The position numbers were made by a program, and so were the translations under genes. The notes below the pieces were generated by a model. The model was given only the letters and a program-made list of their open reading frames with translations, was not told the origin of the DNA and did no database searches. A stretch of DNA of 64,000 nucleotides from Streptomyces clavifer. GTDB taxonomy: Bacteria; Actinomycetota; Actinomycetes; Streptomycetales; Streptomycetaceae. This document shows positions 54,394 through 63,512 of this stretch, piece after piece (the first letter of the stretch is position 1; each line of letters starts with the position of its first letter). The DNA lies in contig BMWJ01000009.1 in the NCBI GenBank assembly GCA_014651175.1, positions 248,001-312,000 of the forward strand, given 5' to 3'.

Positions 54394-55057
54394 GCACGAC
54401 GCGGAGCGCGCGGGCAGTGACGAGGAGCGCGAACCGCGCCCCACGGAGGGGACGGCCGTCCCCGAAGGTACGGAGGAGGCCGGGCGGCTCGACGAGACCG
54501 CGGCCTGGGAGGCGATCGTCGCCGGATACGGCGAGGAGCCGCCGGACCCGCCGGGTGCCAAGCCCTTCAAGTCGGTCGAGGACCTCGCCCTGCTGGAGGA
54601 CGACCAGCTCAACACCCTGCCGGGTACGGACTCCGGCGCGGGGGACGGCGCGGACAAGGGCGCGGGCAAGAAGGCGCCCGGCAGGCCGCCGGAGAAGCAG
54701 TCACTGGGCAGTTCGGTCGTCTTCGCCCCGGGGGTCGCCGGTCCGCGCGACTACGAGGTGGCGGAGCCGCCCGACGGCGACGCGCACGACCCGGACGACA
54801 GTGAGGAGGGGCACTTCGTCCCGCCCGAGCCGCCGCCGCTGCCGGAGGCCGACGTGACGGCGAAGTTCGCCTGGCTCGCGGTGGTCGGCGGGCCGGTGCT
54901 GATGCTGATCGCGGTGCTGCTGCAGTGGGAGATGACGTGGTGGCTCACCACGCTCTGCATCGGCGGCTTCCTGGGCGGCTTCGCCACCCTGGTGGCGCGC
55001 ATGCCCCACGACGACGACGAGGACGACGCCGAACCGGGCAGCGGCGCGGTCGTCTGA
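54386..55057 (+). CDS. Acidic membrane protein of unknown function
   Basis: No domain is recognised. The 223-residue product has a long acidic, Pro/Gly/Glu-rich and probably disordered N-terminus (about 1-155). Two membrane helices follow (about 160-180 and 185-205) around LAVVGGPVLMLIAVLLQWEM, then a short acidic tail (DDDDEDDAE). The GTG at 54386 overlaps the esterase stop by eight bases and has GGGGAG upstream, so the two are co-translated. Confidence 0.75.
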   Translation: MAEHDAERAGSDEEREPRPTEGTAVPEGTEEAGRLDETAAWEAIVAGYGEEPPDPPGAKPFKSVEDLALLEDDQLNTLPGTDSGAGDGADKGAGKKAPGRPPEKQSLGSSVVFAPGVAGPRDYEVAEPPDGDAHDPDDSEEGHFVPPEPPPLPEADVTAKFAWLAVVGGPVLMLIAVLLQWEMTWWLTTLCIGGFLGGFATLVARMPHDDDEDDAEPGSGAVV

Positions 55058-55145
55058 CCGCACCACCGGAGCCGGGCCTCCCGGGACGAAGGGCACGGAC
55101 CGAGGAACGCGGCACGGACCGAAGGGCGCGGCGCGACCGGCGCCC

Positions 55146-55907
55146 TCACCCCCCGGCGGGCACCCTGAGGGCGGCCAGGACGGGCAGGTGGTCCGTGGCC
55201 GCCCTCAGGTCCGCCTCGGTGATGCCGGGCAGCCCTGCCGGCACCCCGCAGCCGAGCACCTCGATGCCGCCGCTCGCGAACACCGCGTCGATGCGCTTGC
55301 CCGGTGCGTGGGGCGGAAAGGTGTGCTCGCCTCCCCACGGCCGTACGGACCAGCAGTCCTGGAGCCGCCCGGCCAGCCGCCGGAACGCCCGCCCCCGCGG
55401 TACGTCGTTGAGGTCGCCGGCGACGACGGCGTGCGGGGCGCCCATCGCGTCGACGTGGTCGAGCAGGAAGCCGGTCTGGGCCAGCCGCTCCTCGTGCCGC
55501 AGGCTCAGGTGGCAGCTCACCACCGCGAGCCGGGCCCCAGCGATCCGCACCACCGCCGTGGCCAGCCCCCGCCGGTGCAGCCCGGGGGTGAGCGGCAGGA
55601 GGACGTCGTCGGTCCGCTCCACCGTGGCGCGCAGGGAGCAGAGCAGCAGGGGTCCTGCCGCGGTGGCTCCGCCGCTGAGGATCACCAGGTCGGTCGCGGC
55701 GGCGAGTCCGGCGGCGGCCTTGCGCCAGCGGAAGAAGCGCGGGGCCTCCTGGACGCACACCAGGTCGGGTGCGCAGGCCCGGATGACGCGGGCCAGTGCG
55801 TCGGTGTCATCGCGCAGCGAGCGGACGTTGTAGCTGAGCACCCTGATGACGGCCGAACCGTCCGGCTCGGTGCGGGACTCGGGCAGCGTCATCGGCGTCG
55901 TGACCAT
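55146..55907 (-). CDS. Endonuclease/exonuclease/phosphatase family protein
   Basis: The 253-residue protein has the EEP-fold motifs: VLSYNVRSLRDD, the metal-binding Glu in PDLVCVQEAPR, VVSCHLSLRHEERLAQT, VVAGDLNDVPRG and the terminal TDHLPVLAALRV. No signal peptide is seen, so it is probably cytoplasmic; DNA, phosphoinositide or sphingomyelin-type substrates cannot be separated. The ATG at 55907 has no ribosome site; TATCGT seven bases ahead suggests a leaderless start. An ATG five codons later is possible. Confidence 0.85.
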   Translation of the reverse strand: MVTTPMTLPESRTEPDGSAVIRVLSYNVRSLRDDTDALARVIRACAPDLVCVQEAPRFFRWRKAAAGLAAATDLVILSGGATAAGPLLLCSLRATVERTDDVLLPLTPGLHRRGLATAVVRIAGARLAVVSCHLSLRHEERLAQTGFLLDHVDAMGAPHAVVAGDLNDVPRGRAFRRLAGRLQDCWSVRPWGGEHTFPPHAPGKRIDAVFASGGIEVLGCGVPAGLPGITEADLRAATDHLPVLAALRVPAGG

Positions 55908-55978
55908 GCGATGCACGATACGACGGACGCCCGCCGCTCCCCGGAGGGCGCGACGGGCGTCGGAGCAGTGCGTGGCGC

Positions 55979-56920
55979 CTAGCCCTGGCGGGCCAGGTCC
56001 GCGGCGCCCACCAGGCCTGCCTTGCCGCCCAGTTGGGCTGCGAGGACCTGCGCGTGCGGACGCCATTCGCCGCCGATCAGCCAGCGCCGGAACGACTTGC
56101 GGATCGGGTCGAGGACCAGTTCGCCCTCGTCCGAGACGCCGCCGCCGACGATGAAGGCCGACGGGTCGAAGAGCGAGGCGAGGTCGGCGAGTCCGGCACC
56201 GGCCCAGCGGGCCAGCTCACGGAACGAGTCGACGGCCACCGGGCAGCCCTGCCGGGCGGCCTGGCTGATGTGCTTGCCCTCGATGCCCTCGACCGTGCCG
56301 TCGCCGAGCGACAGCAGGATCACGGCGTTCTCGGGTGTGGCGTTGGCGCGCTGCTTCGCGTACCGGACGAGCGCGCGCCCGGAGGCGTACTGCTCCCAGC
56401 AGCCCTGGCTGCCGCAGCCGCAGAGCAGACCGTCCGGAACGACGCGGATGTGACCGAATTCCGCCGCCACACCGAAGCGTCCGCGGCGCAGCTTGTTGCC
56501 GATGATGATGCCGCCGCCCAGGCCGGTGCCGAGCGTGATGCAGATGACGTCGTCGTGGCCCTGGCCGGCTCCGAAGCGGTACTCGCCCCAGGCCGCCGCG
56601 TTGGCGTCGTTCTCGACGACGACCGGGAGGCCGGTGCGCTGTTCGACCTTGTCCTTCAGCGGCTCGTGCCGCCAGTTGATGTTCGGGGCGAACAGCACGG
56701 TGGCGCGCTTGTCGTCGACGTATCCGGCCGCGCCGATGCCGACGGCTTCGACGTCGTGCCCGTCGCTCGCTCCGGCCACGGCCGAGCTGATCGCGTCGAC
56801 GATCCCTTCGGCCGTCGGCGGGGTCGATACCTTGAACGTCGAGAGGATCCGGCCCTCTTCGTCGACCACTCCAGCCGCGATCTTCGTGCCGCCGATATCG
56901 ACGCCGATGGTGAGTCCCAT
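55979..56920 (-). CDS. glkA: ROK-family glucokinase GlkA
   Basis: GlkA phosphorylates glucose and in S. coelicolor is also central to carbon catabolite repression. The 313-residue protein opens with the phosphate loop GVDIGGTKIAAGVVD. The sugar site is VENDANAAAWGEYRFGAGQ, and the ROK zinc site is EFGHIRVVPDGLLCGCGSQGCWEQYASG (in two parts) with His and three Cys. The ATG at 56920 follows GAGGGA. It is probably co-transcribed with the DUF5304 gene 75 bases upstream. Confidence 0.96.
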   Translation of the reverse strand: MGLTIGVDIGGTKIAAGVVDEEGRILSTFKVSTPPTAEGIVDAISSAVAGASDGHDVEAVGIGAAGYVDDKRATVLFAPNINWRHEPLKDKVEQRTGLPVVVENDANAAAWGEYRFGAGQGHDDVICITLGTGLGGGIIIGNKLRRGRFGVAAEFGHIRVVPDGLLCGCGSQGCWEQYASGRALVRYAKQRANATPENAVILLSLGDGTVEGIEGKHISQAARQGCPVAVDSFRELARWAGAGLADLASLFDPSAFIVGGGVSDEGELVLDPIRKSFRRWLIGGEWRPHAQVLAAQLGGKAGLVGAADLARQG

Positions 56921-56995
56921 GAATCCCTCAGTTTCGGTCGAGCCCCGCTACGGCCAACCGTACCCGAGCCGGGGACGGGTATTTCCGGCCCCGGG

Positions 56996-57487
56996 TCAGT
57001 CCAGGTCAATGTGTTCGCTGCCGCCCGGGCCCCCGTCACGCGGGTCCGAGGGGTCGTCGGCCGCCTTCCCCGGCGGGCCCGACGCGGCCGGGGCGTCACC
57101 CGCGGTGCCGCCGGGGCCCTCGGTGCCGCGGGTCCAGCGGCTCTCCTGGCCCTCGACCGCGGAGCGGTAGGCGGCCAGTAGTTCGTTCCCCGCGGCGGCG
57201 AGATGGCCGAAGAGGTCCGGATTGCGCTCGATGACGGGTTCGACTGCGGACTTGGCCTGCCGGATGACCTGCTGGACGGTGCCCTGGGCGGCCATGCCGA
57301 GCAGCGGCGACCGGAACTCGGAGACCTTGTCGGCCACCGCGTCGATCAGCTTGCGCAGCTCCTCGGCGGCGGATCCGGGCGGCGGTCCGTACTGGGCGCG
57401 GCGGCGGGCCTTCTCCGCCTCGAGGTCCTCGGCGCAGGCCTCCGCCCACGCGTCGTCGTCGGCGGGACGATCGGTGGCTTCACTCAT
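56996..57487 (-). CDS. DUF5304 protein
   Basis: The 163-residue soluble protein has a conserved helical core (about 38-115: AEELRKLIDAVADKVSEF, AKSAVEPVIERNPDLFGHLAAAGNELLAAYRSAVEGQE in parts), an acidic start and a Gly/Pro/Asp-rich disordered end. The family is restricted to Streptomyces-like actinomycetes and has no known function. AGGAG precedes the ATG. Its constant place next to glkA and the ArsA-like gene suggests a shared process, which is inference. Confidence 0.82.
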   Translation of the reverse strand: MSEATDRPADDDAWAEACAEDLEAEKARRRAQYGPPPGSAAEELRKLIDAVADKVSEFRSPLLGMAAQGTVQQVIRQAKSAVEPVIERNPDLFGHLAAAGNELLAAYRSAVEGQESRWTRGTEGPGGTAGDAPAASGPPGKAADDPSDPRDGGPGGSEHIDLD

Positions 57488-57568
57488 GGCGGACTCCTGC
57501 GACGCGGTTGCCTGTGGTGGCCGTACGGGCCACGTACTACCGACGTTACCCGAACGGTGATACGGCGT

Positions 57569-58756
57569 TCAGGGTGTCCGCGGCCAGAGCGCGGGGTCCG
57601 GTGTGAACCGGACACGCAGCACGCCGTCGGTCAGCGCCGCCCCCGACACGGTGCAGCGGCGCAGTGCGGACTCCAGGCGGACCACGCGGTGGAACGGACC
57701 GGCGGTGAGGAGCAGTTCGTCGCCCCGGCGGACGAGCCGGAGGTCCTCCTTGACGGCGCCGGGCAGCGGCAGGCACCAGACGAGGACGCCGTCGCTCCCG
57801 TCACGGGCGTCCTCGGTCCACCAGGGGTCGTCGGCACGGCCCGGTGCCCGGTCGTCGGGTGCGGGGATCCGGTCGAGGAGCGCGAGGTCGTCGAGGGTCC
57901 GCGGGTCGCGCCCGAGGTGGGCCGCCTCACTCACGGGCGTGCCGGTCTCCTGCCAGCCGGCCAGGCACTTCTCCTGCCGGGCGGCGAGATCGGCGAACCA
58001 GGGGTCGGACGAGTGCCGGGGCAGGACGCGGTTGGCGACGAGGCCGTCGACGCGCAGTCCGTACAGGGCCAGTCCGGTCCGGGCGGTGCGCAGGGCGTCC
58101 TCGGCGGCGGGCCCCGGTTCGGCCACCAGCCGTACGGTCGTCGCCGCGTCCCCGATCAGGGCCTCGACGGCGGCCAGCTCGGCGTCCTTGCGGGCGGCGG
58201 CCTCGTACAGCCACTGGGCCGGCATGGGTACGCCGGCGAGTTGCGCGAGCATCGGGCGCAGCGCGCGGGCGGCCTGGCGTTCCCGGGGCAGGAGGCGGCG
58301 CAGGTAGCGGCGCAGCTGCTCGGGCAGGGCGAGCAGCGCGAGGGCGTCGGCCAGCGGGGGGAGGTCGACGACGAGGACGTCGTAGCGGTCCTCGGACCAG
58401 TCGCCCCCGGCTGCCCGGTGCAGGGTGTGCAGGAGGGCGAGCTGCGCGCTTCCGGGCAGTTCGGTGAGTTCCTCGCCGTCCAGCCGGCGGGCGCCGAGCA
58501 GGTCGAGGACGCCGGAGGCCCGGTCCTGGAGGGCGACGAGTTCACCGCGGAAGTGGTCCGCGGAGTCGACGCGGGCGTGGTGGAGCCCTTCCGCGGCCTC
58601 GGTGGGCGCGTCGCCGTTGCCGGCCGGGAGGCCGGGTACGGCGTCGGAGGAGACCAGCAGCGTGCGCCGGCCTCGGGCCGCCGCCGCCAGCGCGGTCGCC
58701 GCGGCGACGGTGGTACGGCCTGCGCCGCCGGGGCCGGTGACGAGGACCGTACGCAT
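57569..58756 (-). CDS. ArsA-like P-loop ATPase with altered Walker A
   Basis: The 395-residue protein begins MRTVLVTGPGGAGRTTVAAATAL, the position of the ArsA/MinD deviant Walker A. However, both the signature lysine (here Pro) and the phosphate-binding lysine (here Arg) of GKGGVGKT are replaced. The switch II region reads YDVLVVDLPPLADALALLALP. ArsA/GET3 relatives act as ATP-driven dimers in targeting or metalloid export; no arsenic genes are near. The C-terminal 100 residues form a domain with a VRLESALRRCTVSGA pattern. Starts two bases after the SRPBCC gene stop. Confidence 0.82.
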   Translation of the reverse strand: MRTVLVTGPGGAGRTTVAAATALAAAARGRRTLLVSSDAVPGLPAGNGDAPTEAAEGLHHARVDSADHFRGELVALQDRASGVLDLLGARRLDGEELTELPGSAQLALLHTLHRAAGGDWSEDRYDVLVVDLPPLADALALLALPEQLRRYLRRLLPRERQAARALRPMLAQLAGVPMPAQWLYEAAARKDAELAAVEALIGDAATTVRLVAEPGPAAEDALRTARTGLALYGLRVDGLVANRVLPRHSSDPWFADLAARQEKCLAGWQETGTPVSEAAHLGRDPRTLDDLALLDRIPAPDDRAPGRADDPWWTEDARDGSDGVLVWCLPLPGAVKEDLRLVRRGDELLLTAGPFHRVVRLESALRRCTVSGAALTDGVLRVRFTPDPALWPRTP

Positions 58757-58758
58757 GA

Positions 58759-59208
58759 TCAGGCCTTCGGGACGGATTCGACGCGCTTCTTCAGGCCGGC
58801 CAGGGCACGGTCGATGATGACCTTCTCGGCCTTGCGCTTGATCATGCCCAGGAGGGGGATCTTGACGTCCACGGCGAGCCGGTAGGTGACCTCGGTGCGG
58901 TCGCCGACGCCGAGGGGCGCCAGGGCGTAGCTGCCGTCGAGGGCGCGCAGCATCTGGGACTTGACGAGGGTCCAGCCGACTTCGTACTCGTTGTTCCAGG
59001 TGTAGGCGAGGACGTGGTCGTCCTTGATCGCTCCGGCGTCCAGTACCAGCCGGACCTGCTCGGCACGGCCCTGGTCGTCGGTGGCCAGGATCTCGGCCTC
59101 CTTCACCTCGCCGGTCCATTCGGGATAGCGGGCGAAGTCGGCGATCACTCCCATGACGTCGGCCGGTGCCGCCTCGATCGTGATGCTCGAGCTGGTGTGT
59201 TCAGCCAT
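58759..59208 (-). CDS. SRPBCC/polyketide-cyclase-like lipid-binding protein
   Basis: The 149-residue protein has the START/SRPBCC pattern: SSITIEAAPADVMGVIADFARYPEWTGEV (in parts) at the start and a long C-terminal helix (KRKAEKVIIDRALAGLKKRVE). Such proteins have a hydrophobic pocket; Streptomyces members are usually non-enzymatic binders. GGAGGG precedes the ATG. It is directly coupled to the ArsA-like gene, so the two probably work together. Confidence 0.87.
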   Translation of the reverse strand: MAEHTSSSITIEAAPADVMGVIADFARYPEWTGEVKEAEILATDDQGRAEQVRLVLDAGAIKDDHVLAYTWNNEYEVGWTLVKSQMLRALDGSYALAPLGVGDRTEVTYRLAVDVKIPLLGMIKRKAEKVIIDRALAGLKKRVESVPKA

Positions 59209-59316
59209 CGCCGTGGCCCTCCAGTGCGGTGTTACCGGTCGCGTTCGGCAGAGGCCTGCCGTGTGCAGGCTATCGCGTGCCCGCCGTCGCCCCGTCCACG
59301 CCCCGGCCGGTGCCGT

Positions 59317-60153
59317 TCACCACTCCAGGGCCCAGGGCCGTCCGGTCGAGGCGAAGTGGCCGACGTTGACGCACTCGGTGACGCCTATCCGCATCCGGCG
59401 CACCAACGGCTGGTGGACGTGGCCGAAAAGCGCGTACCGGGGACGGGTGCGGTGGATGGCGTCCAGGAGCGCGCGGCTGCCGCGCTCGAAGCGGCGGGCG
59501 ACCGTGTCGTACGTCAGCTCGGGCACCTCGGGCGGGATGTGCGAGCACAGGACGTCCACCGGGCCGAGCGCCTCGACCTTGGCCGCGTACTCCTCGTCGC
59601 TGATCTCGTACGGGGTGTTCATGGGGGTCTTCAGGCCGCCGCCCACGAAGCCGAAGACCCGGCCGCCGATCTCGACGCGCTCGCCGTCCAGCACGGTGGT
59701 TCCGGGCCCGGCGTACTCGGGCCAGAGCGCGGGCACGTCGACGTTGCCGTAGGTGGCGTACGTCGGGGTGGGCAGGACGGCGAACATCTCGGCGTACTGC
59801 TTGCGCACGGCCTCGAGGATCGCGGTGTTGCGGTCGCGGCCCGCCCACAGCTCGCGGCCGAAGGCGCGCGCCTCGTCGTAGCGCCGCGCCGTGCGCAGCG
59901 CGACGATGCGGTCGGCGTTCTCCACGCCGAACAGGTCGGGGAAGATGCCGCGCGAGTGGTCGGCGTAGTCGAGGAAGAGGACGAGGTCGCCCAGACAGAT
60001 CAGCGCGTCCGCGCCGTCTCCCGCGCGCGCCAGCGCCTCCGTGTTGCCGTGCACGTCGCTGACGACGTGCACGCGCGTCCCGCGGGCCGGTCCGTCCCCG
60101 CCGCCCCCGGCCGTGCCCCTGCCGTGCGGCCCGCCGCCTCGCATGCCTCGCAT
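59317..60153 (-). CDS. Metallophosphoesterase
   Basis: The 278-residue protein shows the calcineurin-like metal site in order: VVSDVHGNTEAL, ICLGDLVLFLD, ATYGNVDVPA (GNxD), VDVLCSHIPPE and ALFGHVHQPL. All metal-ligand motifs are intact, so it is likely an active phosphoesterase of unknown substrate. The first 25 residues are Gly/Arg-rich. The ATG at 60153 has AGGG eight bases upstream; ATG at 60144 is an alternative. It diverges from the acyl-CoA synthetase gene. Confidence 0.85.
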   Translation of the reverse strand: MRGMRGGGPHGRGTAGGGGDGPARGTRVHVVSDVHGNTEALARAGDGADALICLGDLVLFLDYADHSRGIFPDLFGVENADRIVALRTARRYDEARAFGRELWAGRDRNTAILEAVRKQYAEMFAVLPTPTYATYGNVDVPALWPEYAGPGTTVLDGERVEIGGRVFGFVGGGLKTPMNTPYEISDEEYAAKVEALGPVDVLCSHIPPEVPELTYDTVARRFERGSRALLDAIHRTRPRYALFGHVHQPLVRRMRIGVTECVNVGHFASTGRPWALEW

Positions 60154-60434
60154 GGAGATCACCCTAGGTGTCGGCGCCCGGTGCCCGGTAGTGCCCGCCG
60201 GACCTGCGGTTACTTCCGGCGCGTGACGTGAGTGGACTAATGTGCGCGGGAGGACCACTTATATGTGTGATGCATAAGACATCTGGCCGGAAACCCCTAT
60301 CCGGAACCGAGTACCGGTGGGTAACGTCCCGCCAGTCCAGTCGTGCTCACCCCACTGAGCACCTGCCAGTCTTGGACCGCATCCGGTGCGTCGCACAGAG
60401 CCGTGGAACCGGAGCCCGATGAGGAGCAGCAGTC
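60154..60434 (+). promoter_or_regulatory. Divergent promoter region ahead of the acyl-CoA synthetase
   Basis: The 281 bp between divergent starts include an AT-richer patch (about 60235-60290, with ACTTATATGTGTGATGCATAAG split over it) in otherwise very GC-rich DNA, a likely promoter site for the synthetase. No defined operator can be named. Confidence 0.4.
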
Positions 60435-62231
60435 TTGCGCGAGTTCAGCCTTCCGGCCCTGTACGAGGTCCCTACGGACGGCAACCTGACGGATCTCATC
60501 CGCCGCAACGCCGCTCAGCATCCCGACGTCGCGGTCATGAGCCGCAAGGTTGACGGAGTCTGGACGGACGTCACGGCCACCCAGTTCCTCGCCGAGGTCA
60601 GAGAGGCCGCGCGTGGCCTGATCGCGGCGGGCGTGGAGCCCGGCGACCGGGTCGCGCTCATGTCCCGCACCCGCTTCGAGTGGGTACTGCTGGACTTCGC
60701 CATCTGGAGTGCGGGCGCGGTCACCGTGCCGGTATACGAGACCAGCTCCGCCGAGCAGGTCCAGTGGATACTCGGTGACTCGGGCGCCGTCGCGGTCGTC
60801 GTGGAGAGCGCCGCCCACGCCGAGTCCGTCGCCTCCGTGCGCGACCGGCTCCCCGGCCTGCGGGACGTGTGGCGGATCGACGAGGGCGCGGTCGCCGAGC
60901 TGACCGCGAAGGGGGCCGGTGTCTCCGACGGGACGCTGGACCTGCGCATGGTGAGCGCCAAGGCCGACGACCCGGCCACCATCGTCTACACGTCGGGAAC
61001 CACCGGGCGCCCCAAGGGCTGTGTGCTGACGCACCGCAGCTTCTTCGCGGAGTGCGGCAACGTGGTGGAGCGGCTGAAGCCCCTCTTCCGCACCGGCGAG
61101 TGTTCCGTGCTGCTCTTCCTGCCCGCCGCGCACGTCTTCGGCCGGCTCGTCGAGGTGGCCTCGGTGATGGCGCCGATCAGGCTCGGCTGTGTGCCGGACA
61201 TCAAGAACCTCACGGACGAACTGGCCTCGTTCCGGCCGACGCTGATCCTCGGTGTGCCGCGGGTCTTCGAGAAGGTCTACAACTCGGCGCGCGCCAAGGC
61301 GCAGGCCGACGGCAAGGGCAGGATCTTCGACCGCGCCGCCGACACGGCCATCGCGTACAGCCGTGCGCTGGGTACGCCGCAGGGCCCGTCGCTCGGCCTG
61401 CGGATCAAGCACAAGGTCTTCGACAAGCTGGTGTTCAGCAAGCTGCGGGCCGTGCTCGGGGGCCGCGGCGAGTACGCGATCTCCGGCGGCGCGCCCCTGG
61501 GCGAACGGCTCGGCCACTTCTTCCGCGGTATCGGCTTCACGGTGCTGGAGGGCTACGGCCTCACGGAGACCTGCGCGGCCACGGCGTTCAACCCGTGGGA
61601 CCGGCAGAAGATCGGCACGGTCGGCCAGCCGCTGCCCGGCTCCGTCGTGCGGATCGCCGACGACGGCGAGGTACTGCTGCACGGCGAACACCTGTTCACG
61701 GGGTACTGGAAGAACGAGACGGCGACGGTGGAGGCACTGGCCGACGGCTGGTTCCACACGGGCGACATCGGCACGCTCGACGAGGACGGCTATCTGGCGA
61801 TCACCGGCCGCAAGAAGGAGATCATCGTCACGGCGGGCGGGAAGAACGTCGCGCCCGCCGTGATCGAGGACCGCATCCGGGCGCACGCCCTGGTCGCCGA
61901 GTGCATGGTGGTCGGCGACGGTCGGCCGTTCGTCGGCGCCCTGGTCACCCTCGACGAGGAGTTCCTCTCCCGCTGGGCCGAGGAGAACGGCAAGCCGGCG
62001 GGTTCGACGGCGGTCTCGCTGCGCGAGGACGCCGAACTGCTGGCGGAGGTGCAGCGCGCCGTCGACGACGGCAACGCGGCCGTGTCCAAGGCGGAGTCCG
62101 TACGCCGGTTCCGCATCCTGTCCACGCAGTTCACCGAGGAGGCGGGCCACATCACGCCGTCGCTGAAGCTGAAGCGCAACGTGGTGGCGAAGGACTTCGC
62201 GGACGAGGTCGAGTCGATCTACCGCGGCTGA
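60435..62231 (+). CDS. Long-chain acyl-CoA synthetase (AMP-forming)
   Basis: This 598-residue ANL-superfamily enzyme activates fatty acids to acyl-AMP and acyl-CoA. It carries the ATP-binding motif IVYTSGTTGRPKGCVLTH, the mid-motif EGYGLTETCAATAFNPW and the hinge GWFHTGDIGTLDEDGYLAITGRKKEII (in two parts) with the conserved DxxGR-type loop and catalytic lysine region. It resembles FadD15-type enzymes of actinobacteria. The start is TTG at 60435 with GAGGAG upstream. Stands alone, followed by a strong hairpin. Confidence 0.94.
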   Translation: MREFSLPALYEVPTDGNLTDLIRRNAAQHPDVAVMSRKVDGVWTDVTATQFLAEVREAARGLIAAGVEPGDRVALMSRTRFEWVLLDFAIWSAGAVTVPVYETSSAEQVQWILGDSGAVAVVVESAAHAESVASVRDRLPGLRDVWRIDEGAVAELTAKGAGVSDGTLDLRMVSAKADDPATIVYTSGTTGRPKGCVLTHRSFFAECGNVVERLKPLFRTGECSVLLFLPAAHVFGRLVEVASVMAPIRLGCVPDIKNLTDELASFRPTLILGVPRVFEKVYNSARAKAQADGKGRIFDRAADTAIAYSRALGTPQGPSLGLRIKHKVFDKLVFSKLRAVLGGRGEYAISGGAPLGERLGHFFRGIGFTVLEGYGLTETCAATAFNPWDRQKIGTVGQPLPGSVVRIADDGEVLLHGEHLFTGYWKNETATVEALADGWFHTGDIGTLDEDGYLAITGRKKEIIVTAGGKNVAPAVIEDRIRAHALVAECMVVGDGRPFVGALVTLDEEFLSRWAEENGKPAGSTAVSLREDAELLAEVQRAVDDGNAAVSKAESVRRFRILSTQFTEEAGHITPSLKLKRNVVAKDFADEVESIYRG

Positions 62232-62235
62232 ACGC

Positions 62236-62284
62236 GTACGCCGGAGGGGCCCGCACCACGTCGGTGCGGGCCCCTCCGGTGTAC
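62236..62284. terminator. Bidirectional terminator between acyl-CoA synthetase and glycosyltransferase
   Basis: A perfect 17-bp stem (CCGGAGGGGCCCGCACC) with an ACGTC loop, extended by outer GTAC/GTAC pairing, sits between two converging genes, 5 bases past one stop and 18 before the other. Confidence 0.85.
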
Positions 62285-62301
62285 GGGGCCGGTGTCCGCC
62301 C

Positions 62302-63444
62302 TCAGAGCAGCGTCCGGAGCTCCTCGGCGAGCAGGTCCCAGCGCCACTTCTCCTCGACCCAGGCCCTGCCCCGCTCCCCCATCCGCCGGCGCAGCTCCGC
62401 GTCGCCGAGCAGGGTGACGATCCGGTCGGCGGACTCCTCGGCCGAGCCGCCCCGCACCACCCACCCGGTCTCACCGTCGAGCACCGCGTCGGGGGCCCCG
62501 CCCGAGTCGCCCGCGACCACCGGCAGTCCGGTCGCGGAGGCCTCCAGGTAGACGATGCCGAGGCCTTCGACGTCGAGGCCGCCGCGCCGGGTGCGGCAGG
62601 GCATGGCGAAGACGTCCCCGGCTCCGTAGTGCGCGGGCAGTTCCTCCCACGGCACCGGTCCGGTGAAGCGCACGGAGTCCTGGACTCCCGTCTCCGCGGC
62701 CAGCTTCCGCAGCTCCCCCGCGTACGGGCCGCCGCCGACGATCAGCAGGACGGTGTCCGGCTCACGGGCCAGGATCGCGGGCATGGCGAGGATGAGGGTG
62801 TCCTGGCCCTTGCGCGGGACGAGCCGGGAGACGCAGACGACGACCGGCCGGTCCGCGAGCCCGAGCCGGGCCCTCACCCGGTCCCCGCCGGAGGCCGGGT
62901 GGAAGGTCTTCTCGTCGACCCCGGGCGGCAGCTGGACCATGCGGCCCGCGGCCTCGGGGGTGAGGGCGGCGGCGATCCTGGAGCGGGTGTACTCGCCGAG
63001 GTAGGTGATCGTGTCCGTGCCCTCGCCGATGCGGCGCAGCAGCTGCCGGGAGGCGGGCAGCTGGGCCCAGCCCGCCTCGTGCCCGTGCGTGGTGGCCACG
63101 ATCCGGCGGGCGCCCGCCCTGCGCAGCGCGGGCGCCATCAGCCCGAGGGGGGCCGCCGCCCCGAACCAGACGGAGGAGCAGCCGTGTGCGCGCAGCAGCC
63201 GGACCGCCTGCCGCGTCACCCGCGGGGTCGGCAGCAGCATCGTCGTGCGGTCGCGCACGACGGTGAAGGGCTGCTCCGCGTCGAAGGCGGCGGTGGCCTC
63301 CGCACCCTCGGCGCCCCGCTTCCAGGTGGAGGCGTAGACGACGAGCTGTCCGGGGTCCAGGCGCAGCGCCATGTTGTGCAGGAAGGCCTGGATGCCACCG
63401 GGGCGGGGCGGGAAGTCGTTCGTCACGATCAGGGTCTTGTCCAT
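62302..63444 (-). CDS. GT4 glycosyltransferase (PimB-like mannosyltransferase)
   Basis: The 380-residue protein has the GT-B pattern: IVTNDFPPRPGGIQAFLHNMA at the start, TTHGHEAGWA acceptor-side loop, VCVSRLVPRKGQDTLI phosphate region and the EX7E donor site in DVEGLGIVYLEASATGLPVV. It is closest in pattern to PimB', which adds the second mannose to phosphatidylinositol mannosides, with GDP-mannose as expected donor. The ATG at 63444 has no ribosome site; TACTGT eight bases ahead suggests a near-leaderless start. Confidence 0.85.
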   Translation of the reverse strand: MDKTLIVTNDFPPRPGGIQAFLHNMALRLDPGQLVVYASTWKRGAEGAEATAAFDAEQPFTVVRDRTTMLLPTPRVTRQAVRLLRAHGCSSVWFGAAAPLGLMAPALRRAGARRIVATTHGHEAGWAQLPASRQLLRRIGEGTDTITYLGEYTRSRIAAALTPEAAGRMVQLPPGVDEKTFHPASGGDRVRARLGLADRPVVVCVSRLVPRKGQDTLILAMPAILAREPDTVLLIVGGGPYAGELRKLAAETGVQDSVRFTGPVPWEELPAHYGAGDVFAMPCRTRRGGLDVEGLGIVYLEASATGLPVVAGDSGGAPDAVLDGETGWVVRGGSAEESADRIVTLLGDAELRRRMGERGRAWVEEKWRWDLLAEELRTLL

Positions 63445-63512
63445 CGCCGCCGACAGTACCGGGCGGCCGCGCGGCCCTGCCTGACGGCTCCCGCACGGGC
63501 GGGCCCGGCATC

